Below are positions 54,179 through 62,547 of a stretch of DNA of 64,000 nt, piece by piece. This stretch comes from Anaerobacillus alkalilacustris (GTDB lineage Bacteria > Bacillota > Bacilli > Bacillales > Anaerobacillaceae): the NCBI RefSeq assembly GCF_001866005.1, contig NZ_MLQR01000031.1, positions 124,001-188,000 on the forward strand, in the 5' to 3' direction. The notes below the pieces were generated by a model, which saw only the letters and a list, made by a program, of their open reading frames with translations, did not search any database and was not told the DNA's origin. The position numbers and the translations under genes are program-made. Position 1 is the stretch's first letter. Each line of letters opens with the position of its first letter.

Positions 54179-55756
54179 ATGACTACATTTAATTTCGAAC
54201 TAGAATTAGACAAAATAATAAAAGGAAAAAATGTATGTAACGATTTACCTGTTTCACAGTTAGTAGAGAGAGCTCTCGAACGAAAAGAAGGTGTTTTAAC
54301 ATCTAGTGGCGCTCTACAAACGACAACTGGAAACTATACTGGAAGATCTCCAAAAGACAAATTTTTTGTAAAAGAAGCTTCTATTAAAGATATTAATTGG
54401 AGTTCTATAAACCAACCTATAAGTAGAGAAGTTTTTGAAAATCTTTTTAAAAAAGTCCTGTCCTATTTAGAAAATAAAGATGAAATATATATATCGAAAA
54501 ACTTTGCTAGCGCAGATAAAGGGTACCGTTTACCAATCTTAATTATTAACGAATTGGCCTGGCATAATCTTTTTGCTCGTCAATTATTTATTCGCCCTAC
54601 AAAAGAAGAATTAGTAACCCACACAAGCGAGTTTACAATCATATCGGCACCAGGGTTTAAAGCTAACCCTAAAATTGATGGAACTGTTTCAGAAACGTTT
54701 ATTATTATTTCTTTTGAAAAACGTATTATTTTAATTGGTGGAACTGAATATGCTGGAGAGATAAAAAAATCGATTTTTACGGTCATGAATTATTTGTTAC
54801 CTAAAAAAAATATTCTCTCTATGCATTGTTCAGCAAATGTAGGGAGTGAAGGTGATATAGCCTTATTCTTCGGATTATCAGGTACTGGAAAAACGACTTT
54901 ATCTGCTGATTTAGAGCGTCATTTAATTGGTGATGATGAACACGGTTGGTCACATACTGGCATTTTTAATATTGAGGGCGGTTGTTATGCTAAGTGTATA
55001 AACCTTTCTGAGACAAAAGAACCACAAATCTACAATGCCATCAGGTTTGGCTCAGTATTAGAAAATGTTGTCCTAGACCAAAATAGAAAGCCCATCTACG
55101 ATGATACACAACTAACTGAAAACACCCGCGCAGCTTATCCACTTGAGCTTATCCCTAACTCTATTTTTCCAAGTGTTGCGGGACACCCTAATACAATTAT
55201 TTTCTTAACTGCCGATGCATTTGGCGTATTACCACCTATTAGTAAATTATCAAAGGATCAAGCCATGTACCACTTCTTATCAGGTTATACAAGTAAAGTA
55301 GCAGGAACTGAACGAGGTATTACAAAACCAGAAGCTACTTTCTCTCCTTGCTTCGCATCACCCTTTCTTCCGCTCTCTGCCTACTATTATGCAAAAATGT
55401 TGGAAGAAAAAATTAACCAGCATGATATTAAAGTGTTCTTAGTAAATACAGGTTGGTTTGGCGGAGAATATGGTATTGGTAAGCGTATGAGTTTACCATA
55501 CACACGAGCAATGGTACGTGCTGCACTCCACGGAGAGTTGAACAATGTTGAAACGATTATTGACCCTATTTTTGGATTATGTATTCCTATCCATTGTCCA
55601 GGCGTTCCAGATGAAATACTCCAACCAAGAGAAACTTGGTTAGATAGAAATGCGTACGACACAAAAGCAAAAGAACTTGCACGTAAGTTTCAAGAAAACT
55701 TTAAAAAGTTTGATAAGGTTTCAGAACGTATTATAAGCGCTGGACCTAAAGTTTAA
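54179..55756 (+). CDS. pckA: Phosphoenolpyruvate carboxykinase (ATP)
   Basis: 525 residues from ATG 54179; TTG 54170 in frame is an alternative but too near GAGGAAGG. The enzyme converts oxaloacetate and ATP to phosphoenolpyruvate, the first step of gluconeogenesis. Motifs: [31 protein letters not shown], the P-loop [13 protein letters not shown], the metal-binding GDDEHGWS and [12 protein letters not shown]. It is divergent from metK, as in B. subtilis. No cre was found with confidence. Confidence 0.97.
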   Translation: MTTFNFELELDKIIKGKNVCNDLPVSQLVERALERKEGVLTSSGALQTTTGNYTGRSPKDKFFVKEASIKDINWSSINQPISREVFENLFKKVLSYLENKDEIYISKNFASADKGYRLPILIINELAWHNLFARQLFIRPTKEELVTHTSEFTIISAPGFKANPKIDGTVSETFIIISFEKRIILIGGTEYAGEIKKSIFTVMNYLLPKKNILSMHCSANVGSEGDIALFFGLSGTGKTTLSADLERHLIGDDEHGWSHTGIFNIEGGCYAKCINLSETKEPQIYNAIRFGSVLENVVLDQNRKPIYDDTQLTENTRAAYPLELIPNSIFPSVAGHPNTIIFLTADAFGVLPPISKLSKDQAMYHFLSGYTSKVAGTERGITKPEATFSPCFASPFLPLSAYYYAKMLEEKINQHDIKVFLVNTGWFGGEYGIGKRMSLPYTRAMVRAALHGELNNVETIIDPIFGLCIPIHCPGVPDEILQPRETWLDRNAYDTKAKELARKFQENFKKFDKVSERIISAGPKV

Positions 55757-55767
55757 TATTTTACCTA

Positions 55768-55798
55768 ACACGCTATAATTTCTCAAGCGTGTTTTTTA
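55768..55798 (+). terminator. Terminator after pckA
   Basis: AACACGCT and AGCGTGTT pair around an 11-base loop, followed by TTTTTATTTT. Confidence 0.85.
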
Positions 55799-55852
55799 TT
55801 TTAGTAAGTTTATGACAGGAAAAAGATAAATTATTTAGTTAACCAATCTCAT

Positions 55853-55896
55853 AATTATTCTCGCCACTAATTTGCTATTTTTAGTTACGTTAAACC
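55853..55896 (+). repeat. Conserved 45-bp intergenic element, copy C
   Basis: ATTATTCTCGCCACTAATTT, then TTTAGTTACGTTAAACC. It shares both halves with copies at 16371, 37787 and 61257, and lies between pckA and ytlA. Confidence 0.65.
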
Positions 55897-56051
55897 GTTC
55901 ATAACTAGATTATGCGGGTTGCTTTTGGTCATCTTGAAATTTACTCAAGTACTAACAAATAGTCACTTTTTCTATTGCTCTACACACACTTCTGGGCGGA
56001 TTAACATATAGTATTACATAAAATAAATACGTTTTTCAGGAGGAATAAATA

Positions 56052-57047
56052 ATGAAAGGTATTGGTAAAATTTTCTTGATGATTCTGACGGCTGTTTCAA
56101 TTTTATTTTTTGTAGGGTGTTCATCCGATGATGATATGGATACCGTTCGCTTAGCAGAGGTGACACGTTCAATTTTTTACGCTCCACAATATATAGCAAT
56201 TTCTGAAGGTTTTTTTGAGGAAGAAGGGATAAAAGTAGACTTAACAACGACTTGGGGTGGCGATAATACGATGACAACCCTTCTTGCAGGAGGTGCGGAC
56301 ATAGCACTAGTAGGTGCAGAGACTTCTATTTATGTCTATGCTCAAGAAGCAAATGATCCTGCAATTAACTTTGCTGCACTTACTCAGCAAGATGGAACAT
56401 TCCTTGTCTCTAGAGAAAAAATTAGTAACTTTGACTGGGATATGTTAAAAGGCAGCACATTTCTGGGTCAACGCATTGGCGGAATGCCGCAAATGGTTGG
56501 GGAGCACGTCTTAAGAAAACACGGAATCGACCCTCATAAAGATTTAAATCTAATCCAAAACATCGACTTCGGAAATATCCCTAGCGCCTTTGCTTCTGGA
56601 ACTGGAGACTATGTTCAACTATTTGAACCAACAGCTACACAATTTGAGATAGATGGTATTGGTCACATAGTGGCCTCATTTGGAATAGAATCTGGTACAG
56701 TACCTTACACTGGTTTTATGGCAAAGGAAAGTTTTATTAAAAACAATCGTGATGTTATTGAAAGATTTACTAGAGCATTATATAAGGCACAACAATGGGT
56801 AGAGTCAAGCTCAAATGAAGAAATAGCAAGGTCAATTCAACCATTTTTCAGCGATACTGATATAGAAGTAATTGAAAACGTGGTTCATAACTATAAATCT
56901 CAAGGCTCTTACGCAACAACACCTAGAATTAAAGAAGAAGCTTGGGAGAATCTCCAACAAATCATGGACCAAGCTGGGGAGCTACCAATGGAAGTTGAAT
57001 ATGAAAAATTAGTAAATACAGAATTTGCTGATAAGGTTATGGAATAG
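56052..57047 (+). CDS. ytlA: ABC transporter substrate-binding lipoprotein (YtlA, NMT1/SsuA type)
   Basis: A 331-residue lipoprotein: basic N-terminus, hydrophobic stretch and lipobox LFFVGC with Cys at about residue 23. The mature part is a type II periplasmic-binding fold of the NMT1/TauA/SsuA group: AEVTRSIFYAPQYIAISEGF, EGIKVDLTTTWGGDNTMTTLLAGGADIALVG. It would capture a small ligand (sulfonate, pyrimidine or aromatic carboxylate) outside the membrane. No TPP riboswitch or S-box is seen upstream, so thiamine-precursor transport is not supported. AGGAGGAAT precedes the ATG. Confidence 0.9.
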   Translation: MKGIGKIFLMILTAVSILFFVGCSSDDDMDTVRLAEVTRSIFYAPQYIAISEGFFEEEGIKVDLTTTWGGDNTMTTLLAGGADIALVGAETSIYVYAQEANDPAINFAALTQQDGTFLVSREKISNFDWDMLKGSTFLGQRIGGMPQMVGEHVLRKHGIDPHKDLNLIQNIDFGNIPSAFASGTGDYVQLFEPTATQFEIDGIGHIVASFGIESGTVPYTGFMAKESFIKNNRDVIERFTRALYKAQQWVESSSNEEIARSIQPFFSDTDIEVIENVVHNYKSQGSYATTPRIKEEAWENLQQIMDQAGELPMEVEYEKLVNTEFADKVME

Positions 57048-57068
57048 CTTTGTAGAGGTAAGGGTATG

Positions 57069-57093
57069 GCAAGAGTCGACTAATGACTCTTGC
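57069..57093 (+). repeat. Hairpin between ytlA and ytlC
   Basis: GCAAGAGTC and GACTCTTGC form a 9-bp stem in the 85-base intercistronic gap, without a T run. It may stabilise the ytlA part of the mRNA so the binding protein is made in excess. Confidence 0.5.
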
Positions 57094-57132
57094 AATTATT
57101 AAATTAAATCAACACAAAAGGGAGGTTTTGCT

Positions 57133-57909
57133 GTGTCTATTGTAAATATTAACAATGTAGATAAAACTTTTTTTTCACAAGAAACTGCAACAACCGCCCT
57201 CAAAGATATTACACTCTCTGTTGATAATGGAGAATTTATTTCTATCATCGGTCCAAGTGGCTGTGGCAAGACAACATTATTATCTTTAATTGCAGGCCTC
57301 ATTCAACCGACAAATGGAGAGATTATTATTGAGGGGCAGCAAATCTTGCGTCCATCACCAAAAACTGGTTATATGCTTCAACAAGACTATTTATTTCCTT
57401 GGTTAACAATCGAGCAAAATATTACAATCGGTTTAAAAACTATGAAAAAACTTATGCAAGATAAAAAGGAATACGCATTGTTGCTACTAGATAAAATGGG
57501 GTTAATAGACAAAAAAAATGATTTTCCTAGTCAATTATCTGGAGGGATGAGACAACGTGTTGCTTTAGTTCGAATGCTTGCAACACAACCAACTCTTCTT
57601 TTATTAGATGAACCCTTTTCGGCACTAGATTATCAAACAAAACTAAAGCTTGAAGATCTCGTCTCTCATACTATTAAAGAGCAAAAAAAAACAGCAATAT
57701 TAGTTACCCATGACATTGGGGAAGCAATTGCCATGTCAGATCGGATTGTTTTATTATCAGCACGCCCTGGGACTATTTATCAAATATTTGAAATCCCTCA
57801 AGAACTAAGAGTTTTAATGCCATTCCAAGCAAGAAATCATCCAAGATTTAATGAGCTCTTTCAACAAATATGGAAGGAGTTGGAGAGCCTTGAAAAATTC
57901 AGTATCTAA
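57133..57909 (+). CDS. ytlC: ABC transporter ATP-binding protein (YtlC)
   Basis: A 258-residue ATPase of the nitrate/sulfonate/taurine importer group. Walker [11 protein letters not shown]-loop [11 protein letters not shown], signature [12 protein letters not shown], Walker [13 protein letters not shown] and the switch His in LVTHDIGEA are intact. GTG start after GGGAGG. Its 3' end overlaps the permease gene, a sign of coupled translation. Confidence 0.94.
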   Translation: MSIVNINNVDKTFFSQETATTALKDITLSVDNGEFISIIGPSGCGKTTLLSLIAGLIQPTNGEIIIEGQQILRPSPKTGYMLQQDYLFPWLTIEQNITIGLKTMKKLMQDKKEYALLLLDKMGLIDKKNDFPSQLSGGMRQRVALVRMLATQPTLLLLDEPFSALDYQTKLKLEDLVSHTIKEQKKTAILVTHDIGEAIAMSDRIVLLSARPGTIYQIFEIPQELRVLMPFQARNHPRFNELFQQIWKELESLEKFSI

Positions 57910-58696
57910 ACTCCATGAAGAATATAAGCAAAATAAACGTATTGAGAAAATTAAAATAAAGATTGTTCAATTAAGCATATTAGTCTCTTTTTTTGCTATT
58001 TGGGAAACTGCTTCTAGGCTACGGTGGATAGATCCTTTATTATTTAGTATGCCATCACGGGTTTGGAAACTCTTTATTGAAAAAGTAATAGATGGTTCTT
58101 TATTTACTCATTTATCTGTGACTTTATTCGAAACGATTGCAGGTTTTATTCTTGGAACATTTATAGGAACTATGTTAGCCGCAATATTATGGTGGTCTCC
58201 GTTTGTTTCACGCGTTCTTGACCCATACCTTGTAGTATTAAACTCGATGCCTAAAATTGCTCTTGGCCCTATTTTAATTGTTGGTCTCGGGCCAGGGTAT
58301 TCTTCGATTATTGCTATGGGGGCTTTAATTTCGGTTATTATTACAACCCTAGTCGTTTATAATGGATTTAAGAATGTAGATGAGAACTATTTAAAAGTTG
58401 TGCAGACCTTTGGAGCAACTAAATCTCAATCGTTTCAATCCGTCATTTTACCAGCTACGTTACCAACAATCGTTTCAACATTAAAAGTAAACGTGGGACT
58501 TTCTTGGGTTGGTGTCATTGTAGGAGAATTTCTTGTCTCTAAAAAAGGACTAGGTTATATGATTATTTACGGTTTCCAAGTATTCAACTTCAATTTAGTC
58601 ATTCTAAGCTTGTTAGTTATTGCAATACTCGCAACAGTTATGTATCAAGGTGTTGAGTTATTAGAACGAAAATTAATGAAACAACTTCAACAATAA
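57890..58696 (+). CDS. ytlD: ABC transporter permease (YtlD)
   Basis: A 268-residue permease of the SsuC/TauC type with about six helices. I chose TTG 57890, ten bases after AAGGAG, giving a 20-base overlap with ytlC; ATG 57851 is an alternative with no ribosome site. The ATPase-coupling EAA loop is seen as [28 protein letters not shown]. The cytoplasmic N-terminus is basic. With YtlA and YtlC it completes an importer. Confidence 0.88.
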   Translation: MKNSVSKLHEEYKQNKRIEKIKIKIVQLSILVSFFAIWETASRLRWIDPLLFSMPSRVWKLFIEKVIDGSLFTHLSVTLFETIAGFILGTFIGTMLAAILWWSPFVSRVLDPYLVVLNSMPKIALGPILIVGLGPGYSSIIAMGALISVIITTLVVYNGFKNVDENYLKVVQTFGATKSQSFQSVILPATLPTIVSTLKVNVGLSWVGVIVGEFLVSKKGLGYMIIYGFQVFNFNLVILSLLVIAILATVMYQGVELLERKLMKQLQQ

Positions 58697-58747
58697 ATAG
58701 AAGATGCAAATCCTTAGGTCACGAGTGTGAGACATAATATTAGCATG

Positions 58748-58778
58748 AAAAACGCACAAAATATTTGTGCGTTTTTCT
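58748..58778 (+). terminator. Terminator after the ytlACD operon
   Basis: AAAAACGCACAAA and TTTGTGCGTTTTT form a 13-bp stem with T run. Confidence 0.9.
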
Positions 58779-59125
58779 GACTCAACCTATATTTTTAGTA
58801 GCTACTCTATAGGATAGAGATTCCACTTTTTTTGAAAAAAAGCGTTTTTAATACTTTCGTAGACACAAGATCTCCTATTTGATCAAAATCATTAAAAAAT
58901 AGCTATCTCAAGACTAAATAGGGAATGCTCTGGGGCAAAAACTTTAATAATTTAAGACTTTTAGCAAAATAACGAATTTGGTGGCCTTACAATTATTTTT
59001 CACCCCATATCTCTTATAAATTCTCCACGTTAATGGATTTCACAATTGTTTATTTTCGCTACTCTGATACTAAATGTTGTATATTTAGACTTATGTAGAT
59101 CCATTTAGGTAATTATGAAATTCAC
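58779..59125. other. Gene-free interval before ytkD's 3' end
   Basis: A/T-rich. It holds only a weak possible relative of the 45-bp element at about 59046-59082 (TTTATTTTCGCTACTCTGAT). No open frame is supported. Confidence 0.35.
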
Positions 59126-59632
59126 TCAGTCAAAAATCATTTCTTTCTTTTTTATTATATCTAAACAATGGGTGAGAACACCGTCTTTCATTAAAAAGCT
59201 AAATTGTTTATTTTCTCGAATATTCTCAGGAAGGTCGCTAAATAAAGTAGGACCCTTAGTTTCAAAATAATGCTCTCTCTTTTCTAAACGGTCAATTTGG
59301 GCATAGTAGACATTTTTAATGACTATTTCATGTTTAGCTGTAACTTTATATTGACCTAAATTGAGTATTTTTTTTATAATTCCACCTGTTTCTTCGTAAA
59401 CTTCACGAACAGCAGCTTGATCTGCAGTTTCACCTTCCTCTACTTTCCCACCTGGAAATTCAAACCCCCGGTCTTCATGACAGGTTAGAAGCCATTTATT
59501 TTTATATTGACAAATAATCCAAACGTGCTTTGGATTTTCGGAGAATGCATTTGGTACAAATGAAAGTTCTACCATATTATTGTAATAATCGACAAATGAA
59601 AATGTTTGATTAAGCAACGTTACTAATGACAC
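59126..59632 (-). CDS. ytkD: Nudix hydrolase YtkD
   Basis: 168 residues from GTG 59632, six bases after GGGAG. The Nudix box is FPGGKVEEGETADQAAVREVYEETGG (the residues G, E, R, E, E and G of the 23-residue motif all present at about 72-95). YtkD of B. subtilis hydrolyses nucleoside triphosphates including 8-oxo-dGTP and was also described as an RNA-end-processing enzyme. Other matching parts are SPKHVWxIC-like NPKHVWIICQYKNKWLLT and HYFETKGPTLFSDLP. Cytoplasmic. Confidence 0.92.
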   Translation of the reverse strand: MSLVTLLNQTFSFVDYYNNMVELSFVPNAFSENPKHVWIICQYKNKWLLTCHEDRGFEFPGGKVEEGETADQAAVREVYEETGGIIKKILNLGQYKVTAKHEIVIKNVYYAQIDRLEKREHYFETKGPTLFSDLPENIRENKQFSFLMKDGVLTHCLDIIKKKEMIFD

Positions 59633-59725
59633 TCCAATCTCCCTAATTTTCCTTTATTATACACAGATAAAAGAAAAAAGCATATCTAATTAGCTTCTCT
59701 ATTTTAGAATATTATGTATCTCACT

Positions 59726-60922
59726 TTAATCATCCTCTGATGGTTTAATAAAAATCATTGATATTAACACGGCTATTAAGCTAATAAATGTAATAATAAC
59801 AAACAAAATAAAATGAGAAACCTTCATAATAATAGCAACAATAGGTGGTCCTAATGCTACACCAACAAATCGCATACTACTATAAACAGACGTAATTGTA
59901 CCTCTTTCTTCCTTTTCTATTCCTTCTGTAACCAGAGCATCTAAACTTGGCAAGGCAAATCCAATTCCTAACCCAGAAGCAAACATCGCCGTTAGTAGTA
60001 CATAAATATCTTTTGTAAAAGCAACGGAAAAATTAGCAATTGTTAGAATTAGTAAACCAACAGTAGTAACTACCTTCATACGTTGTTTTTCTTTACCGAT
60101 ACCTTTCCCTGTAATATATGAAGAAAAACAGAGAGCAGCAAGTGGGATCGCAAGGATGATCCCTTTTTTAATTCCTTCAATGTTATGCTGTTCTTCTAAC
60201 ATTGTTGATAGGTAAAATAATACACCGAAAAGAACAAACATACAGATACAGCCAATTGCAAAGACTGCATATAACCAACGACCCTCATTTTTAAAAATGT
60301 ACTTTAATGATCTGAAAAACACGTCTATTTTTGGAGGGACAATTGATAACGGAGGTGTTTTCACTAGAAAGATCATCATGAAAATTGAAATCAAACAAAA
60401 CACAGGAAAAGCAAAAAATGGCATAAACCACACCGAAGCAGCTAGAATTGCTCCTAGTATTGGGCTCAAGACTTTCCCAAATGTATTTGCTGTTTCAATA
60501 ACACCTAGACCCTTACTTACATCACTTTCATTTTGATAAAGATCGCCCACTAACGGCATGACTATAGGTGCGGCTCCAGCTGCTCCTACTCCTTGAAGTA
60601 ATCTACCAACTATGATTGCTCCATAAGCATCTTTCATTTGCCATGCAGACCATCCAGAAATTAAACCACCTAAAGCGGCGATAACCAAACTCGGTATAAT
60701 GATTCGTTTTCTTCCATATTGATCAGATAAATAACCTGCAATTGGAATTAAGGCAATAGCAACGACTGAATATACAGTAATAATCAAACTAACTTGTAGA
60801 GAAGTAATTTGTAATTCTTTCTCTATGGTCGGTAGGACAGGAATTAACATTGAATTCCCTAACGTCATTACTAAGGGAATTGAAGCCAAGGACACAAGAT
60901 CCCATGTTTTTTTCTCTGCCAT
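59726..60922 (-). CDS. MFS multidrug-type transporter
   Basis: A 398-residue major facilitator with 12 predicted helices. Motifs: GYLSDQYGRKRIIIPSLVIAALGG (loop 2-3 signature) and GRLLQGVGAAGAAPIVMPL (helix 4-5, antiporter-like motif C region). ALPSLDALVTEGIEKEERGTIT-type sequence in the second half is typical of drug-export MFS proteins of bacilli. The exported compound is unknown. GAGGGGCGAGG precedes the ATG. It stands alone between ytkD and the cold-shock gene. Confidence 0.85.
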   Translation of the reverse strand: MAEKKTWDLVSLASIPLVMTLGNSMLIPVLPTIEKELQITSLQVSLIITVYSVVAIALIPIAGYLSDQYGRKRIIIPSLVIAALGGLISGWSAWQMKDAYGAIIVGRLLQGVGAAGAAPIVMPLVGDLYQNESDVSKGLGVIETANTFGKVLSPILGAILAASVWFMPFFAFPVFCLISIFMMIFLVKTPPLSIVPPKIDVFFRSLKYIFKNEGRWLYAVFAIGCICMFVLFGVLFYLSTMLEEQHNIEGIKKGIILAIPLAALCFSSYITGKGIGKEKQRMKVVTTVGLLILTIANFSVAFTKDIYVLLTAMFASGLGIGFALPSLDALVTEGIEKEERGTITSVYSSMRFVGVALGPPIVAIIMKVSHFILFVIITFISLIAVLISMIFIKPSEDD

Positions 60923-61044
60923 AATAACCTCGCCCCTCTTTACATTATAATTATGGTACTGGCTTCAATGAAGTAATAATCCTTGTCTTATTATTTTAGA
61001 AATAAAAAAATCTATTCTTAAACATACAGAGGCATATAAAAATA

Positions 61045-61106
61045 TAAAAGCTGAACTTCAAATCAGTGGGGGGTGTCCTCCATCCCCACTGGGTTGAAGG
61101 AAATTT
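61045..61106 (+). repeat. 'ATCAGTGGGG' hairpin repeat
   Basis: AAGCTGAACTTCAAATCAGT followed by GGGG...CCCCACTGGGTTGAAG forms a stem. It resembles the hairpins at 8646 and, inverted, at 4611-4650. It lies in the 480-base gap between the MFS and cold-shock genes. Confidence 0.55.
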
Positions 61107-61256
61107 GTTATTCAAATACTTTGAGATGTCAAAAGATGTTATTAAATATAAAATGAATATTTTTATTCATTATGGGAAAATTATCAATGTCCATTTACTT
61201 GAGTGAATATCATAATTACCAAAATAAAGCCACATAACACATATCAAGTTACAATT

Positions 61257-61300
61257 GGTTTAACATAACTAGATATAGTGTCCTAGTGGCATGAATAATA
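61257..61300 (-). repeat. Conserved 45-bp intergenic element, copy D (inverted)
   Basis: On the minus strand TTATTATTCATGCCACTAGG then ATCTAGTTATGTTAAACC. It is closest to copy B at 37787 and lies 103 bases ahead of the cold-shock gene. Confidence 0.7.
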
Positions 61301-61403
61301 AATTATGAAGTTCTTTAATTGGATAAAAAGCGAGTGAATTTTCTATCCAAAGAATGAGTAGATGGATATAAATTTCAGGTAACTATTTAGGAGGAATTTT
61401 TTA

Positions 61404-61601
61404 ATGCAAGGTAAAGTTAAATGGTTTAATGCAGAAAAAGGCTTTGGATTTATTGAAGTAGAAGGACAAGATGACATATTTGTTCATTTTTCTGCAATTC
61501 AAGGAGATGGCTTTAAAACATTAGAAGAAGGGCAATCTGTAAGCTTTGAGGTTGAAACTGGCAATCGTGGACCACAAGCAGTTAATGTTGAAAAACTTTA
61601 A
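61404..61601 (+). CDS. cspD: Cold-shock protein (CspA/CspB family)
   Basis: A 65-residue single-domain OB-fold RNA chaperone. RNP1 [10 protein letters not shown] and RNP2 DIFVHFSAI are complete. The start [15 protein letters not shown] is standard and follows AGGAGGAAT. Such proteins melt RNA structure at low temperature and in stationary phase. The exact paralogue (CspB, CspC or CspD) cannot be told apart with certainty. Confidence 0.95.
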   Translation: MQGKVKWFNAEKGFGFIEVEGQDDIFVHFSAIQGDGFKTLEEGQSVSFEVETGNRGPQAVNVEKL

Positions 61602-61690
61602 AAACAAACTTATATGAAGTACAGTCACAATAACTGTACCTAAAGTTTAATTATACTAGCTTATTCACATAATCGTGCTTCAAGTACAAC

Positions 61691-61740
61691 GAAGGAGGGT
61701 TTCCAAAAGTATAGACTTTAAGGACACCCTCCTTCTTTAT
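61691..61740 (+). terminator. Terminator after the cold-shock gene
   Basis: GAAGGAGGGT and ACCCTCCTTC form a 10-bp stem with a 25-base loop, followed by TTTATTATATTTTTC. Confidence 0.75.
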
Positions 61741-61882
61741 TATATTTTTCTTATAGATTAGTCTACGAATTACAATTAGCGCAATATTCAAATTCACTAA
61801 TAAACATTACTTACTTTATCGTTATTAAATTAAGATAATTAATACAAAATTAATTACACTATACGATACCAATTAATTCCTC

Positions 61883-62092
61883 TTACTTTTCTGTTTTCTC
61901 TAATTTCTCAGAAGTATTATTTTTTTTTTCATCATCTTCAAATTCACTCGTTAATTCTCTAGTCGATTTCTTAAATTCCTTTAGCGTTTGACCCATAGCC
62001 CTACCGATTTCCGGAAGCTTTTTTGGCCCAAAAATAACTAATGCAATAACTAAGATTAATATTAACCCCGGAATTCCTATATTGCTTAACAT
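61883..62092 (-). CDS. tatA: Sec-independent protein translocase TatA/E
   Basis: 69 residues: a short N-terminus, one transmembrane helix ([17 protein letters not shown]), the hinge [14 protein letters not shown] that defines TatA/E, an amphipathic helix ([17 protein letters not shown]) and a charged tail. TatA forms the export pore for folded proteins with TatC. No tatC is adjacent, so it must pair with one elsewhere. Strong GAGGAGGAT before the ATG. The divergence from the cofactor gene moeA may be meaningful because many Tat substrates carry the molybdenum cofactor. Confidence 0.95.
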   Translation of the reverse strand: MLSNIGIPGLILILVIALVIFGPKKLPEIGRAMGQTLKEFKKSTRELTSEFEDDEKKNNTSEKLEKTEK

Positions 62093-62120
62093 GTAAGATC
62101 CTCCTCACTAAATTTAATTA

Positions 62121-62252
62121 AACTGATTTGTACTTAAGGGGCATAGCCCCCCACCTCTAAGCGTAGCGTAGGTGGGAACTTCCATTCAGGTGGAGTTGAG
62201 ACTCCATCTGAATTTCCGATGTTCTAGCGAAGCTAGAACGAGTTCTCTTTCT
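62121..62252 (+). repeat. 130-bp multi-hairpin repeat, copy 2
   Basis: Inverted relative to 17021-17150. It contains GGGGCATAGCCCC, CATTCAGGTGGAG...CTCCATCTGAAT and TTCTAGC-GAA-GCTAGAA stems. It is directly joined to mosaic repeat R7, and lies upstream of tatA. Confidence 0.75.
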
Positions 62253-62545
62253 TACGAAAAGCGCAAGGCGCCCGCCTATCGGCGACAAACACTGGAAGAC
62301 CTGCTCGTAGCGGTCGGGTTTTTGACCGAAATCTATGTGCTTCTGCGTCTTCTAGCATAGCTTCGTAGCAAGCTTCCTCGAAGCAGTGTTTTGTGCGACG
62401 AGTAACCGCAGGAGCAAAGCTACATGAGGCTAATCGACGAAGGATCTCAAGCAGTAATTGAAGTCCGTTGCTTGTCTGAAGTTATCGAGCCGATGGCGCC
62501 TGGAGCTAGACAGTTTCCAAGTTAGAAATTTATAAATTCTGATTA
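62253..62545 (+). repeat. Interspersed mosaic repeat, copy R7 (hybrid form)
   Basis: Its 5' part matches the short form (GCGCAAGGCGCCCGCC and TCGTAGCGGTCGGGTTTTTG). Its 3' part matches the long form (CTTCTGCGTCTTCTAGCATA, GCGACGAGTAACCGCAGG), and it ends with GCGCCTGGAGCTAGACAG and the common tail. It shows that blocks recombine between subtypes. It ends a few bases from the moeA stop. Confidence 0.85.
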
Positions 62546-62547
62546 TG

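Noticed and set aside
55860-56051. TPP riboswitch upstream of ytlA
   Set aside because: The substrate-binding protein resembles thiamine-precursor binders, but the CTGAGA and ACCTGA blocks of the riboswitch are absent.
62172-62360. Open frame of 62 codons (MGTSIQVELRLH...)
   Set aside because: It lies wholly inside two intergenic repeats, and the same reading frame is broken in the other repeat copies.
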